Assembly (NCBI GenBank): GCA_964397775.1
Contig: CAYNKL010000002.1
Span: 11,822-75,821 of the forward strand
Reading direction: 5' to 3'
DNA length: 64,000 nucleotides
Source of the DNA: Allosediminivita sp964397775
GTDB lineage: Bacteria; Pseudomonadota; Alphaproteobacteria; Rhodobacterales; Rhodobacteraceae
This document shows, one piece after another, positions 1 through 8,703 of this stretch (position 1 is the first letter of the stretch; each line of letters opens with the position of its first letter). Position numbers and translations under genes: made by a program. The notes beneath the pieces were generated by a model, which saw only the letters and a list, made by a program, of their open reading frames with translations, did no database searches and was not told the origin of the DNA.

Positions 1-383
1 GCCAGCACCTCGCCCTCCTGAGCACCGTGGGCCGCAAGCCAATCCGCCGCGCGCGATAGCTTGCCCGGAAGCCAGACATCGTCCTGGTCGGAAAAGGCCA
101 TGGCGGCACCCGGCGCCGCCTCAACCCCGCGCTGCAGGAGGGTCAGGAAATTGGCCGCCGAACCGTTGCGCGGACCGTCGGCGAGCCGGATTGCCCGGGT
201 CGGGCTGGACTTCGCGAAACGCATCACGAGCCCCTGCGTGCCGTCGCGCGATCCGTCGTCGGAAACATCGAGAGACCAGTCCGGATGGCTCTGCGATTCA
301 TAACTTGTCAACTGTTCGGCGAGATGATCGGCGCCGTTGCACGTCGCAAGAAGGATCCGGATGTGAAGATGCGGGCGTGTCAC
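1..383 (-). CDS. Family 2 glycosyltransferase, N-terminal part (runs off the window)
   Basis: The frame opens with GTG at 383, preceded by GGGAGAG at good ribosome-binding spacing, and reads without a stop to the left edge (about 127 residues). The N-terminus IRILLATCNGADHLAEQL is the beta-strand and nucleotide-binding start of a GT-A fold. SDDGSRDGT follows, then FSDQDDVWLPGKL, whose DQDD is the metal/nucleotide-sugar DxD-type motif of rhamnosyltransferase-like GT2 enzymes. It probably adds a sugar to a surface polysaccharide at the cytoplasmic face of the membrane. It is divergent from the kpsE-like gene across a 95-bp gap. Acceptor and donor cannot be told from this fragment. Confidence 0.8.
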   Translation of the reverse strand, partial: MTRPHLHIRILLATCNGADHLAEQLTSYESQSHPDWSLDVSDDGSRDGTQGLVMRFAKSSPTRAIRLADGPRNGSAANFLTLLQRGVEAAPGAAMAFSDQDDVWLPGKLSRAADWLAAHGAQEGEVL

Positions 384-456
384 TGATCTCTCCCAAGGGG
401 CCCGGTCGGCCGGGATGACCTTGGCGGGCAGTGGCCCGAGTTTTCAGGAGATCTGG

Positions 457-471
457 TTAAGAGGGGGTTAG
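457..471 (+). promoter_or_regulatory. CtrA-like direct repeat upstream of kpsE-like gene
   Basis: TTAA, seven bases, TTAG: one base off the full CtrA recognition sequence TTAA-N7-TTAA. It lies 8 bases before the chosen TTG start and overlaps the ribosome-binding region. If it works as a promoter element, the true start codon is further downstream; otherwise it is chance. It is the weakest of the six sites of this kind in the window. Confidence 0.3.
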
Positions 472-478
472 GACAGCT

Positions 479-1921
479 TTGAAATCGACGGCCCCTAGGC
501 AGGAGGACGCCCCGCAGCAGGGCGAGGCGCCAGCGCGCAAACCCGAAATGGTTGCGCTTGTGGCGGAGCGGCAGCGCCTTGCCGAACAAACGGAACGTCT
601 CAAGATCGAAAAACTGCGTCACCAGGTGGTCGCGCTCGAGCGCGAAACCAGCGCCGCGGCGGAAAAGGCGCAACCCAAACCCCAGCCGCAGACGGAGCGC
701 GCCGCCGTGGCGCCTTCGGTGCCGAAGGCGCGCCCGCGCAGACGGCACATGCTGGCGCTGGCAAGCTTTCTTCTGCTTGTGGTGGCGCCTGTCGCCGTCT
801 CGGCGTGGTATCTCTGGAGCCGCGCGCACGAGCGCTACGTCTCGTACGCCGGATTCTCTGTCCGGACCGAGGAGATCGGCTCGGCCTTCGAGCTTCTGGG
901 CGGCGTGGCAGAGCTTTCGGGGTCCTCCTCGTCGGACACCGACATTCTCTACAAGTTCATCCAGAGCCCCGAGCTGGTAGCCCGGATCGACCGGCAGATC
1001 GACCTGCGCGGCCTGTGGTCCCGGCCCGGAACCGACTGGAGCGATCCGGCCGATGACCCCGTCTTTGCCTACAACCCCGATGGCGTCGTGCAGACCCTGG
1101 CGCAATCGGCGGGCTTCTGGACCAGCGATGCCACGGCCGGAGGGGCGATCGAGGATCTGACCGATTACTGGCAGCGCATGGTGAAGGTCTATTCCGACGC
1201 GGGCACGGGGCTGATCGACCTCGAGGTACAGGCCTTTTCCCCGGAGGAAGCGCAGCGGATCGCGCGGCTCATCTACGACGAGAGCGCGGACATGATCAAC
1301 GAGCTGTCGGCCATCGCGCGCGAGGATGCGACGCGCTATGCCCTGGAGGAGCTCGAAAAGAGCGTGGCCCGGCTCAAGGAAGCGCGGGCCGCGATGACCC
1401 AGTTCCGCAACCGGACACAGATCGTGGATCCCGGTGCCTCCCTCGAAAGCCAGATGGGTCTGCTGAGCTCGCTGCAGGAGCAGCTGGCGCAGACGCTGAT
1501 CGACCTCGACATCCTGCGCCAGACCACCCGCGCCAACGATCCGCGCATCACCCAGACCGAGCGCCGGGTCGAGGTGATCGAACGCCGGATCGACGAGGAA
1601 CGCCAGAAGGTGGGTCTGGGCACCGGCAGCGCCCGCGATGGCGAAGAGGCCTTTGCCGATCTCGTCGGCGAATACGAAAGCCTCGCCGTGGATCTGGAGT
1701 TCGCGCAGCAGTCCTACACCGCGGCGCTGGCCTCCTACGACAGCGCACTTGCCGAGGCCCAGCGCCGGAGCCGCTACCTTGCCGCGCACGTGAGCCCCAC
1801 CCTGCCCGAATCCTCCACCCGGCCGCAGCGCGGCAGCCTGCTGTCGCTGGTGGCGCTGTTCTCCTTCCTGAGCTGGGCGGTGCTGGTGCTGGCCGCCTAT
1901 GCGATCCGGGACCGGCGATGA
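479..1921 (+). CDS. kpsE: Capsule polysaccharide export inner-membrane protein, KpsE/CtrB-like
   Basis: A 480-residue polysaccharide co-polymerase type protein. A charged, coiled-coil N-terminus precedes one membrane segment at about 91-113. A long periplasmic region with predicted coiled coil (about 270-430, ELEKSVARLKEARAAM and following) comes next, then a second membrane segment at about 452-474 just before the terminal RDRR. This two-anchor layout is typical of KpsE/BexC/CtrB, which couples the inner-membrane ABC exporter to the outer-membrane pore. The TTG start at 479 is chosen because AGGA lies five bases before it; an internal ATG at 548 has no such site. The stop overlaps the next ATG by 4 bases, so it is coupled to the ABC ATPase gene. 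Confidence 0.82.
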   Translation: MKSTAPRQEDAPQQGEAPARKPEMVALVAERQRLAEQTERLKIEKLRHQVVALERETSAAAEKAQPKPQPQTERAAVAPSVPKARPRRRHMLALASFLLLVVAPVAVSAWYLWSRAHERYVSYAGFSVRTEEIGSAFELLGGVAELSGSSSSDTDILYKFIQSPELVARIDRQIDLRGLWSRPGTDWSDPADDPVFAYNPDGVVQTLAQSAGFWTSDATAGGAIEDLTDYWQRMVKVYSDAGTGLIDLEVQAFSPEEAQRIARLIYDESADMINELSAIAREDATRYALEELEKSVARLKEARAAMTQFRNRTQIVDPGASLESQMGLLSSLQEQLAQTLIDLDILRQTTRANDPRITQTERRVEVIERRIDEERQKVGLGTGSARDGEEAFADLVGEYESLAVDLEFAQQSYTAALASYDSALAEAQRRSRYLAAHVSPTLPESSTRPQRGSLLSLVALFSFLSWAVLVLAAYAIRDRR

Positions 1922-2586
1922 TCGTCCTGCGCGATCTCACCAAGCGGTTCCGGGGTGGTGGCACGACCAAGACAGTGGCCGACCGCATCAATGCCACCTT
2001 CCCGACAGGCGTCGCAGTCGGACTGCTCGGACGAAATGGCGCGGGCAAGTCGACGCTGCTCAAGGTGATCGCCGGGACCTCGACCCCCAGTTCGGGCGAG
2101 GTGCTGAGCGACGGCAACATCTCGTTCCCCGTGGGACTGGCGAGTTCGATGCACCCTGACATGACCGGCGCGCAGAACAGCCGGTTCGTCGCCCGCATCT
2201 ACGGGGCCGATACCGGCGAGATGGTGAATTTCGTCCAGCGTTTCGCCGAGCTGGGCGATCACTTTCATCTGCCCGTGCGGACCTATTCCTCGGGGATGAA
2301 GTCGCGGCTGAGCTTTGGCATCAACATGGCGCTGCAGTTCGACACCTACCTGATCGACGAGATCACCGCCGCAGGCGATGCCGCCTTTCGCGAAAAGAGC
2401 CGGCATATCTTCCGGACACGGATGGAACGGGCCGGTGCGATCTTCGTCAGCCACTCCATGCCCCAGATGCGCGAGATGTGCGAGGCGGGCGCCGTGCTGG
2501 AAGGTGGACAACTCACCTACCACCCCGATATCGAGGACGCGATCCGGCACCACGAGGACAACATGAAGCGCGCCCGCAGCCAGTGA
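1918..2586 (+). CDS. kpsT: Capsule polysaccharide ABC transporter ATP-binding protein, KpsT-like
   Basis: A 222-residue ATPase, the usual length for KpsT/BexA/CtrD. Walker A is GRNGAGKST at 38-46, the signature loop is YSSGMKSRL and Walker B is TYLIDEITA; the switch histidine is in FVSHSM. It energises export of capsule-type polysaccharide through an inner-membrane permease. The start codon ATG overlaps the kpsE stop (ATGA), giving translational coupling. The permease partner (KpsM) is not in this window; the gene after it is unrelated. Confidence 0.88.
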   Translation: MIVLRDLTKRFRGGGTTKTVADRINATFPTGVAVGLLGRNGAGKSTLLKVIAGTSTPSSGEVLSDGNISFPVGLASSMHPDMTGAQNSRFVARIYGADTGEMVNFVQRFAELGDHFHLPVRTYSSGMKSRLSFGINMALQFDTYLIDEITAAGDAAFREKSRHIFRTRMERAGAIFVSHSMPQMREMCEAGAVLEGGQLTYHPDIEDAIRHHEDNMKRARSQ

Positions 2587-2727
2587 GCTGGTCGCACACG
2601 GATCCCGCAGCTGGGGACCTCTCGCGAGGGCGATCCCGCCACCGACCATGAGGTGGCTCCGGCCAGCGTTGCGCCCCGCGCGGCGCTGTGCGACATCGCG
2701 GGGGACGACCCCAACCGGAGATCCGCC

Positions 2728-3321
2728 ATGGCCAGACAGGCGCGTGCCTGGCAAAGGATGCTGTCGGGCCGCAGGCTCGACCTTCTTGACCCGACACCGG
2801 TGGACATCGAGATCGAGGACATCGCCCACGGGCTTGCCTTCGTCGCGCGATGGAACGGCCAGACGCGGGGCGACTACGCCTATTCCGTGGCCGAGCATTC
2901 CCTTCTGGTGGAGACGATCTTTGCCCGCATGTGCCCCCGGGCGGGCGCGGCGCAGCGTTTGACCGCGCTGCTGCACGATGCGCCGGAATACGTCATCGGC
3001 GACATGATCTCGCCGGTGAAGGCGGCGGTGGGGCCGGGTTACGAGGCGCTCGACAAGCGGCTGACCTCTGCGATCCACATTCGTTTCGGGCTGACCGCAG
3101 AAACGCCCGCGCGGCTGAAGAAGCAGATCAAGAAGGCCGACAAGGTCAGCGCCTGGATGGAAGCGACCGAGATCGCGGGCTTTACCACGGCGGAGGCGGA
3201 CAGGTTCTTCGGCGCGCCGGACCCGGCTCTGATCGACGGACTGTCGATCCGCCTGCGTGCCCCGGTCGAGGTGCGCGCGGAATTCACCGCGCGGCACGAA
3301 GCGCTTCTTGGTGAGATGTGA
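2728..3321 (+). CDS. HD domain-containing phosphohydrolase
   Basis: A 197-residue protein of the HD/YfbR-like family of metal-dependent phosphohydrolases. The metal-binding pattern is seen as YSVAEHSLLVE, then TALLHDAPEYVIGDM (the HD pair), with a downstream basic helix KKQIKKADK. Family members remove phosphate from nucleotides, but the substrate here is unknown. The start is placed at ATG 2728 because CGGAG lies before it; an upstream in-frame ATG at 2653 would add 25 residues unlike the family. It is convergent with dnaN, with six bases between the stop codons. Confidence 0.8.
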   Translation: MARQARAWQRMLSGRRLDLLDPTPVDIEIEDIAHGLAFVARWNGQTRGDYAYSVAEHSLLVETIFARMCPRAGAAQRLTALLHDAPEYVIGDMISPVKAAVGPGYEALDKRLTSAIHIRFGLTAETPARLKKQIKKADKVSAWMEATEIAGFTTAEADRFFGAPDPALIDGLSIRLRAPVEVRAEFTARHEALLGEM

Positions 3322-3327
3322 GCGGGC

Positions 3328-4446
3328 TCAGACCCGCATCGGCATGACCACGTAGACGGCCGAGGTGTCGGAGCCTTCGCGCATCAGCGTGGGATCGCCC
3401 GCCGAGTTGAAGAGGAACACGGCGTTTTCGCGGTCCACCTGGCTGGCGATTTCCAGCAAGTACTTGGCGTTGAAGCCGATCTCGAGCGGCTCGTCGCCAT
3501 AGGCAACGGCGATCTCTTCCTCGGCATTGCCGCTGTCGGGCGCGTTGACCGAAAGGACCAGCCGGTCCTCGTCAAGCTGCAGCTTCACAGCGCGCGAACG
3601 CTCCGAGCTGACGGTGGCGACGCGGTCCACGGCCTTGGCGAAATCGCCGGCATCGACCTCGAGCTTGCGGGTGTTCCCCGAGGGGATGACGCGCGTGTAG
3701 TCGGGGAATGTGCCGTCGATGACCTTGGAGGTCAGCGTGATGTCGGAAGTGGCGAAGCGCACCTTGGTCTCGGAAACGGAGACCGCGATGTCGGCATCAT
3801 CGTCGTCCAGCAGCTTGCGCAGCTCGCCCACGGTCTTGCGCGGAACGATCACGCCGGGCATGTCCTCGGCCCCGGAGGGCAGTTCGGCGTCAATGCGGGC
3901 GAGGCGGTGGCCGTCGGTGGCCACGCAGCGCAGGGCCCGGCCGTCTTCGCCGTCGGCCACGTGCATGTAGACACCGTTGAGGTAGTAGCGCGTTTCCTCG
4001 GTCGAGATTGCGAACTTCGACTTGTCGAAGAGCCGCCGCAGCACGCCCGCCTTGGCGGTGAAATTCGAGGCGTATTCCGACGAGGCCATCACCGGGAAGT
4101 CCTCTTTCGGGAGCGTCGCCAGCGAGAAATTCGACCGGCCCGCGGTCACCGTCAGACGCCCGGCGGAGGGATCCTCGGCCAGCACGACCTGCGCGCCGTC
4201 GGGCAGCTTGCGGACAATCTCGTGCAGGGTGACGGCCGAGACGGTGGTGCCGCCGGCCCGTTCGACCATGGCGGCCGCGCGATCCAGAACCTCGATATCG
4301 AGATCGGTGGCCCGGAAGGTGACGGTGTCGCCCTCGGCCTCGATCAGGACGTTGGCAAGGATCGGAATGGTGTTGCGCCGTTCGACGACGGACTGCGCCT
4401 GAGACACCGCGCGCAGCAGCGCGCTCCGTTCCATGCTGACTTTCAT
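3328..4446 (-). CDS. dnaN: DNA polymerase III subunit beta (sliding clamp)
   Basis: 372 residues, standard for the ring-shaped clamp that tethers DNA polymerase III to DNA. It starts MKVSMERSALLRAVSQAQSVVERRNTIPIL, the classic beta-clamp N-terminus, and ends VYVVMPMRV, the conserved C-terminus that contacts clamp-binding motifs. The ATG at 4446 has GGGGAG upstream. An upstream in-frame extension to 4491 is not needed. It follows dnaA in the same direction, 153 bases downstream, the usual dnaA-dnaN order. Confidence 0.97.
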   Translation of the reverse strand: MKVSMERSALLRAVSQAQSVVERRNTIPILANVLIEAEGDTVTFRATDLDIEVLDRAAAMVERAGGTTVSAVTLHEIVRKLPDGAQVVLAEDPSAGRLTVTAGRSNFSLATLPKEDFPVMASSEYASNFTAKAGVLRRLFDKSKFAISTEETRYYLNGVYMHVADGEDGRALRCVATDGHRLARIDAELPSGAEDMPGVIVPRKTVGELRKLLDDDDADIAVSVSETKVRFATSDITLTSKVIDGTFPDYTRVIPSGNTRKLEVDAGDFAKAVDRVATVSSERSRAVKLQLDEDRLVLSVNAPDSGNAEEEIAVAYGDEPLEIGFNAKYLLEIASQVDRENAVFLFNSAGDPTLMREGSDTSAVYVVMPMRV

Positions 4447-4599
4447 CACTCGCTCCCCATCCGGCCGGAGGCGCACCCTAGCCCGATGCAAGCCCCGCTG
4501 GAAGTGTATTTTCGGGATTTGTCAGCCGGTTTCAAAGGAGCGTCAAGCGAATAGCCGACCTGCGCCCCTGATCCGGAGACAATCTGTGCCGCGTGGACC

Positions 4600-6003
4600 T
4601 CAGGCTTCGAGCGCGCGGCGCAGAAGCTCGATGTCCTCGTCGATCTGGCCATCCTGATGGCGCAGCTCCTCTATACGCTTCACACCATGCATGACCGTGG
4701 TGTGATCGCGTCCGCCGAAGCGGCGCCCGATCTCGGGCAGCGAGCGGCGGGTGAGCTGCTTGCATAGGTACATGGCCACCTGCCGCGGGCGGGCAAAGAC
4801 GCGCACGCGCTTGGGTCCGATCATGTCGGAGAGGCGGATGTTGTAGTGTTCGGCGACCTTGCGCTGGATCTCCTCGATGGAAATCTTGCGTTCGGAGGCG
4901 CGGAGGACATCGGCCAGGCTGTCCTGGACGAGGTCCATGGTGATCGGCTTGCCGACGAGCGACGCGAAGGCGAAGAGCCGCGTCAGGGCGCCTTCGAGCA
5001 CACGGACGTTGGTGCTGATGCGGTGGGCCAGGAATTCGAGAACGCCGTCCTCGATGTGCAGGCCCGGATAGAGGTTGCGATAGCTGTCGACCTTGGACTG
5101 AAGGATGCCGAGGCGCAGTTCGTAGTCGGTCGGGTGCAGGTCGACGACGAGACCGGACTGCAGGCGCGAGCGGATGCGGTTCTCGAGATCCTTGATCTCG
5201 TCCGGGGCGCGGTCGGCGGAAATGACGATCTGCTTGTTCTGGTCCACGAGCGCGTTGAACGTGTGGAAGAATTCTTCCTGCGTGCTGTCCTTGCCGGCGA
5301 TGAACTGGACGTCGTCGACCATGAGCACGTCGACGGAGCGGAAGAGCTCCTTGAAGTCCATCATGCGCTTTTCGCGCAGGGCCTGCACGAAGCGGTACAT
5401 GAACTGCTCGGCCGAGAGGTAGAGTACGTTGAGCTCGGGCATGCGGGCGCGCAGTTCCCAGGCGATGGCGTGCATGAGGTGCGTCTTGCCGAGGCCGACG
5501 CCACCGTAGAGGAAGAGCGGGTTGAAGGTGACCTGCCCGCCTTCGGCGACGCGGCGCGCGGCGGCATGGGCCAGCTCGTTCGGCTTGCCGACGACGAAGC
5601 CGTCAAAGGTAAAGCGGGCATCGAGAGGGGCGCTTGGAAGGATATCGCTGCTGCGGCGGGAGTCGCTGCGCGGCTCGGAACGGGCGTCCTGCTGCATCTG
5701 CGGCTGCGGTTCGGCGGCGGCGGAGGGACGGCGCTCTGCGGGTGAGTCGCCCTGCCCCACGCGGAACGCGAGACGGCGCACATCGGGATCGCGGCGCGAC
5801 ATCTGCGCAAGAAGCAGGTCCCCGAAGTTCTGCGAGACGTAAGACCCGAAGAAGTTTGTCGGCGCATGGAAGACCGCGACGCCGCTGTCCTCGACACCCC
5901 GGAATTCGAGAGGCTCGATCCAGTTCCTGTAGTTGTTCTCGCCCACTGTCTCGTACAGTTGCGTCTGCAGGTCGCCCCATTGCTCGAGTGTCATCTGTCC
6001 CAT
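4600..6003 (-). CDS. dnaA: Chromosomal replication initiator protein DnaA
   Basis: 467 residues with the four DnaA domains. Domain I (about 1-80) begins MTLEQWGDLQTQL; a Gln/Ser/Arg-rich linker spans about 85-128. The AAA+ domain has Walker A GGVGLGKTH (about 167-175) and Walker B VLMVDDVQF. The C-terminal DNA-binding domain carries GGRDHTTVMHGVKRIEE, the helix-turn-helix signature that reads DnaA boxes. The start could be ATG 6003 or 5994; neither has a clearly better ribosome site. The gene lies about 55 kb from the probable origin between maf and rho. Confidence 0.97.
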   Translation of the reverse strand: MGQMTLEQWGDLQTQLYETVGENNYRNWIEPLEFRGVEDSGVAVFHAPTNFFGSYVSQNFGDLLLAQMSRRDPDVRRLAFRVGQGDSPAERRPSAAAEPQPQMQQDARSEPRSDSRRSSDILPSAPLDARFTFDGFVVGKPNELAHAAARRVAEGGQVTFNPLFLYGGVGLGKTHLMHAIAWELRARMPELNVLYLSAEQFMYRFVQALREKRMMDFKELFRSVDVLMVDDVQFIAGKDSTQEEFFHTFNALVDQNKQIVISADRAPDEIKDLENRIRSRLQSGLVVDLHPTDYELRLGILQSKVDSYRNLYPGLHIEDGVLEFLAHRISTNVRVLEGALTRLFAFASLVGKPITMDLVQDSLADVLRASERKISIEEIQRKVAEHYNIRLSDMIGPKRVRVFARPRQVAMYLCKQLTRRSLPEIGRRFGGRDHTTVMHGVKRIEELRHQDGQIDEDIELLRRALEA

Positions 6004-6024
6004 TCCATCTGCTCAGCTTACCGT

Positions 6025-6045
6025 TGCCGGACCCCTGTTCCGGCA
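6025..6045 (-). repeat. Hairpin in the dnaA leader
   Basis: Perfect 7-base arms TGCCGGA and TCCGGCA separated by 7 bases, 22 bases upstream of the dnaA start codon and therefore probably in the dnaA mRNA leader. It could influence translation or mRNA stability of dnaA. Function is inferred only from position and symmetry. Confidence 0.4.
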
Positions 6046-6329
6046 CGAGCCTCACGTGACTTGGCAACAAGCATTCGGTCCCACGCAAATGACGCGTGAG
6101 AAGAAGGAGGATTCCCTCTGATACATAAGCATCTCGCGTCCGGTCGCCCGTCGCGTGACACCACACCCTTGTGCTTCGTCTGGACATGCCCGGGACGGAC
6201 CCGGGACTCTGCAATGCCGGCGGTTGTCGGCACGTGCAGCACACCGAAATTCAGGATGCCCCCCAGCACCCGGAGCTTCGTTGTCTGCCCCCCAAGTTTA
6301 TGTGACTCGCCGGAGGAAGTTACCAATCC

Positions 6330-6343
6330 CCGACAAGTGTCGG
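6330..6343. repeat. Inverted repeat CCGACA-N2-TGTCGG upstream of dnaA
   Basis: Six-base perfect arms separated by AG, about 330 bases upstream of dnaA. The right half, TGTCGGCA, recurs at 6225-6232 within another imperfect inverted repeat. It may be an operator for a dimeric regulator; no family can be named. Confidence 0.3.
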
Positions 6344-6416
6344 CAACTGATCTTGTGCCTTGACTCTGACTTAGTCGATTTTCGAATCTTGAGCTGTGTT
6401 CAAAAGGCACAGACAC

Positions 6417-6446
6417 GAAAAAAGGCACCACATATCGTGGTGCCTT
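6417..6446 (-). terminator. Rho-independent terminator of rpsT
   Basis: On the minus strand, 41 bases after the rpsT stop, the stem AAGGCACCAC/GTGGTGCCTT is followed directly by six T. This is a textbook intrinsic terminator, separating rpsT from the dnaA promoter region. Confidence 0.88.
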
Positions 6447-6487
6447 AGCACGTAACTACTAGATTTGCCGCAATTTTTTAGGGCAGT

Positions 6488-6751
6488 TCAGCCCAGCGCC
6501 TTCACGCGCGATGCCAGACGGGACATCTTGCGGGACGCGGTATTCTTGTGGAAAACACCCTTGCTCACGCCGCGCATCAGCTCGGGTTGAGCAATGCGGA
6601 GAGCTTCCTGGGCGGCGGATTTATCGCCCGATGCGATCGCTTCCTCGACCTTGCGGAGGTAGGTGCGGATGCGCGAACGACGTGCCTTGTTGACGGAGAA
6701 GCGCTTTGCGTTCTGCAGCGCGCGTTTCTTTGCCTGGGGCGTATTTGCCAT
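6488..6751 (-). CDS. rpsT: 30S ribosomal protein S20
   Basis: 87 residues, highly basic, beginning MANTPQAKKRALQN and continuing with KARRSRIRTYLRKVEEAI, both hallmarks of S20, which binds 16S rRNA at the foot of the small subunit. It is a single-gene unit with its own terminator to the left. The position beside dnaA is common in Rhodobacterales. Confidence 0.97.
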   Translation of the reverse strand: MANTPQAKKRALQNAKRFSVNKARRSRIRTYLRKVEEAIASGDKSAAQEALRIAQPELMRGVSKGVFHKNTASRKMSRLASRVKALG

Positions 6752-6927
6752 GGGATTCGGTCCTTAGTTCATCTCGGTTCGTGTCTGCGCGCAAAATAGC
6801 CCTGGACCCGAACTCTCGGGACCGATTCCTGCCAAGCGGGCAACACGCGCATGTATGACAGCCGCCTATAACGGCTGACCTGCATCTTGGCCAGCCCCTT
6901 TCACCAGGGACCGGCGGATTCGTCGGA

Positions 6928-7704
6928 TTACCGGTCGCGGAACTGCGGCGAGCGCTTGTCGGCAAAGGCCGACATTCCCTCGTTCTGGTCCTCGGTCGCG
7001 AACATCGCGTGGAACATGCGCCGCTCGTAGAGAAGACCTTCGCTGAGCGTGGTCTCGTAGGAGCGGTTCACCGCCTCCTTCACCGCCTTGGCGGTGAGCA
7101 TCGACTTTTCGGCGACCTTCTCGGCGGCGTTGCGCGCCTCTTCCATGAGCTTCTTGGCCGGCACGACGCGGCTGACAAGCCCGGCGCGCTCGGCCTCTTC
7201 GGCATCCATGAAACGGCCGGTCAAGTGCATGTCCATGGATTTGGACTTGCCCACCAGACGCGTCAGACGCTGGGTGCCGCCCATGCCGGCGACGATGCCG
7301 AGGTTGATCTCGGGCTGGCCGAACTTGGCGGTGTCGGCGGCGATGATGAAGTCGCACATCATGGCCAGTTCACAGCCGCCGCCGAGCGCGTAGCCCGACA
7401 CGGCCGCGATGACGGGCTTGCGGGTTCTCGTGATCGCCTCGGCCTCTCCGCCGAAGAAATCGAGCAGGAACATGTCCACGAAGCTCTTTTCCGACATCTC
7501 CTTGATGTCGGCCCCGGCGGCAAAGGCCTTGGCCGAGCCGGTCAGGATGATGCAGCGGATCTTCTCGTTCCGATCGAGTTCGCCCAGCGCCTTGGCCAGC
7601 TCTCCGAGGAGCTGGACATTCAGCGCGTTGAGCGCGTCGGGGCGGTTGAGCTTGATGGTGGCGATGTGGTTCTCCACATCGACGACGATCGTCTCATAGG
7701 CCAT
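6928..7704 (-). CDS. Enoyl-CoA hydratase
   Basis: 258 residues, the normal length of a single-domain crotonase-fold enoyl-CoA hydratase, which hydrates trans-2-enoyl-CoA in beta-oxidation. The oxyanion-hole segment AFAAGADIKEM and the two catalytic glutamates, in GGGCELAMMCD and FGQPEINLGIVAG, are both present, so hydratase rather than isomerase activity is likely. It is transcribed in the same direction as mutM, which ends 64 bases upstream. Confidence 0.92.
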   Translation of the reverse strand: MAYETIVVDVENHIATIKLNRPDALNALNVQLLGELAKALGELDRNEKIRCIILTGSAKAFAAGADIKEMSEKSFVDMFLLDFFGGEAEAITRTRKPVIAAVSGYALGGGCELAMMCDFIIAADTAKFGQPEINLGIVAGMGGTQRLTRLVGKSKSMDMHLTGRFMDAEEAERAGLVSRVVPAKKLMEEARNAAEKVAEKSMLTAKAVKEAVNRSYETTLSEGLLYERRMFHAMFATEDQNEGMSAFADKRSPQFRDR

Positions 7705-7767
7705 GTCACGTGGCTCCGTCGTTGCCGTCAGAGGTGAAGCCTTAACACTGAACGCGGGGGGTTCAAG

Positions 7768-8619
7768 TTATCTTTGGCAGCGTGGACAATAGAAGGTCGA
7801 ACGCGCGGATTGGACGACACGCGTTATGACACCCCCGCAGCCCTCGCGCCGGCAGGGCTGTCCTTCGCGCCCGTAGGCGTCGAAGCTGTGCTGGAAATAT
7901 CCCAGCTCTCCATCGGCCTGGCGGTAGTCGCGCAGGGACGAGCCGCCGGCGGCAATCGCGTCGGTCAGGACATCCCGGATGATCGGAACCAGCGCGCCGA
8001 TCCGCGCGGCCGACACGCGCCCCGCCTTGCGGGCAGGATGAATCCGGGCACGCCAGAGCGCCTCGCAGACATAGATATTGCCGAGCCCGGCGACGATCTT
8101 CTGGTCGAGCAGCGCGGCTTTCATCGTGGTGTTGCGACCCTTCAGCGCGCCGACGAGATACTCGGGATGAAAGCCGTTGCCTAACGGTTCCGGGCCGAGG
8201 GTGGCGAGAAGCGCGTGGTTCTCTGCCCCGTCGGTCGGCATCATGTCCATGGCCCCGAAGCGGCGCGGATCGTTGAAGGTGATGCGCGCGCCGTTTTCCA
8301 TGTGGAAGACCACGTGGTCGTGCTTTTCCGGCGCGGGGTGATCGTGCACGAAGCGCCCAAGCGGATCGCCCGAGATCAGCATCCGGCCCGACATGCCCAG
8401 ATGGATCAGCAGCGTCTCGCCGCGGTCGAGATCGGCAAGGATGTACTTGGACCGGCGGCGCAGTTGCAGGACACGCGCGCCGGTCAGCCTTTCGGCCATG
8501 CGCGGCGGAAAGGGCCAACGAAGGTCGGGACGGTTGACCTCGGCGCGCGCGATCACACCTCCCTCCATGACGGGGGTGAGGCCGCGACGCACTGTCTCGA
8601 CTTCCGGCAATTCGGGCAT
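7768..8619 (-). CDS. mutM: Formamidopyrimidine-DNA glycosylase
   Basis: 283 residues. It removes oxidised purines such as 8-oxoguanine and nicks the abasic site. The invariant N-terminus MPELPEVETVRRGL supplies the catalytic proline (after Met removal) and glutamates. The lysine in RRRSKYILADL is the conserved beta-elimination residue. The C-terminal zinc finger is visible as CRREGC and FYCPRCQR. It is divergent from ubiE across an 84-bp gap. Confidence 0.97.
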   Translation of the reverse strand: MPELPEVETVRRGLTPVMEGGVIARAEVNRPDLRWPFPPRMAERLTGARVLQLRRRSKYILADLDRGETLLIHLGMSGRMLISGDPLGRFVHDHPAPEKHDHVVFHMENGARITFNDPRRFGAMDMMPTDGAENHALLATLGPEPLGNGFHPEYLVGALKGRNTTMKAALLDQKIVAGLGNIYVCEALWRARIHPARKAGRVSAARIGALVPIIRDVLTDAIAAGGSSLRDYRQADGELGYFQHSFDAYGREGQPCRREGCGGVITRVVQSARSTFYCPRCQR

Positions 8620-8703
8620 TGGCTGGCCTCCGGCACGGGCGGCGCATTGCAGCGCCGGAGTGGCGCTCTATAAGAAAGCCGAGGAAAAAGGAAGCTTGCC
8701 GCC

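Larger units (their letters stand above)
6004..6487. promoter_or_regulatory. dnaA upstream region (484 bp without a gene)
   Basis: The gap between dnaA and rpsT should carry the dnaA promoter on the minus strand and, at its right end, the rpsT terminator. It holds three inverted repeats built on TGCCG or CCGACA: 6025-6045, 6215-6232 and 6330-6343. I found no good match to the DnaA box TTATCCACA here, so it does not look like the origin. No credible reading frame was found. Confidence 0.6.

Noticed and set aside
380..1789. Minus-strand open frame opposite the kpsE-like gene
   Set aside because: Low-complexity, no motif, antisense to a clear membrane protein gene.
6045..6062. CACGTG-containing palindrome at about 6053 as a third parS
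   Set aside because: Only the central hexamer with one flanking base matches; the TTTC/GAAA arms are missing.
6004..6487. The dnaA upstream gap as replication origin
   Set aside because: No good DnaA box matches and no AT-rich core; the maf-rho gap is a better candidate.
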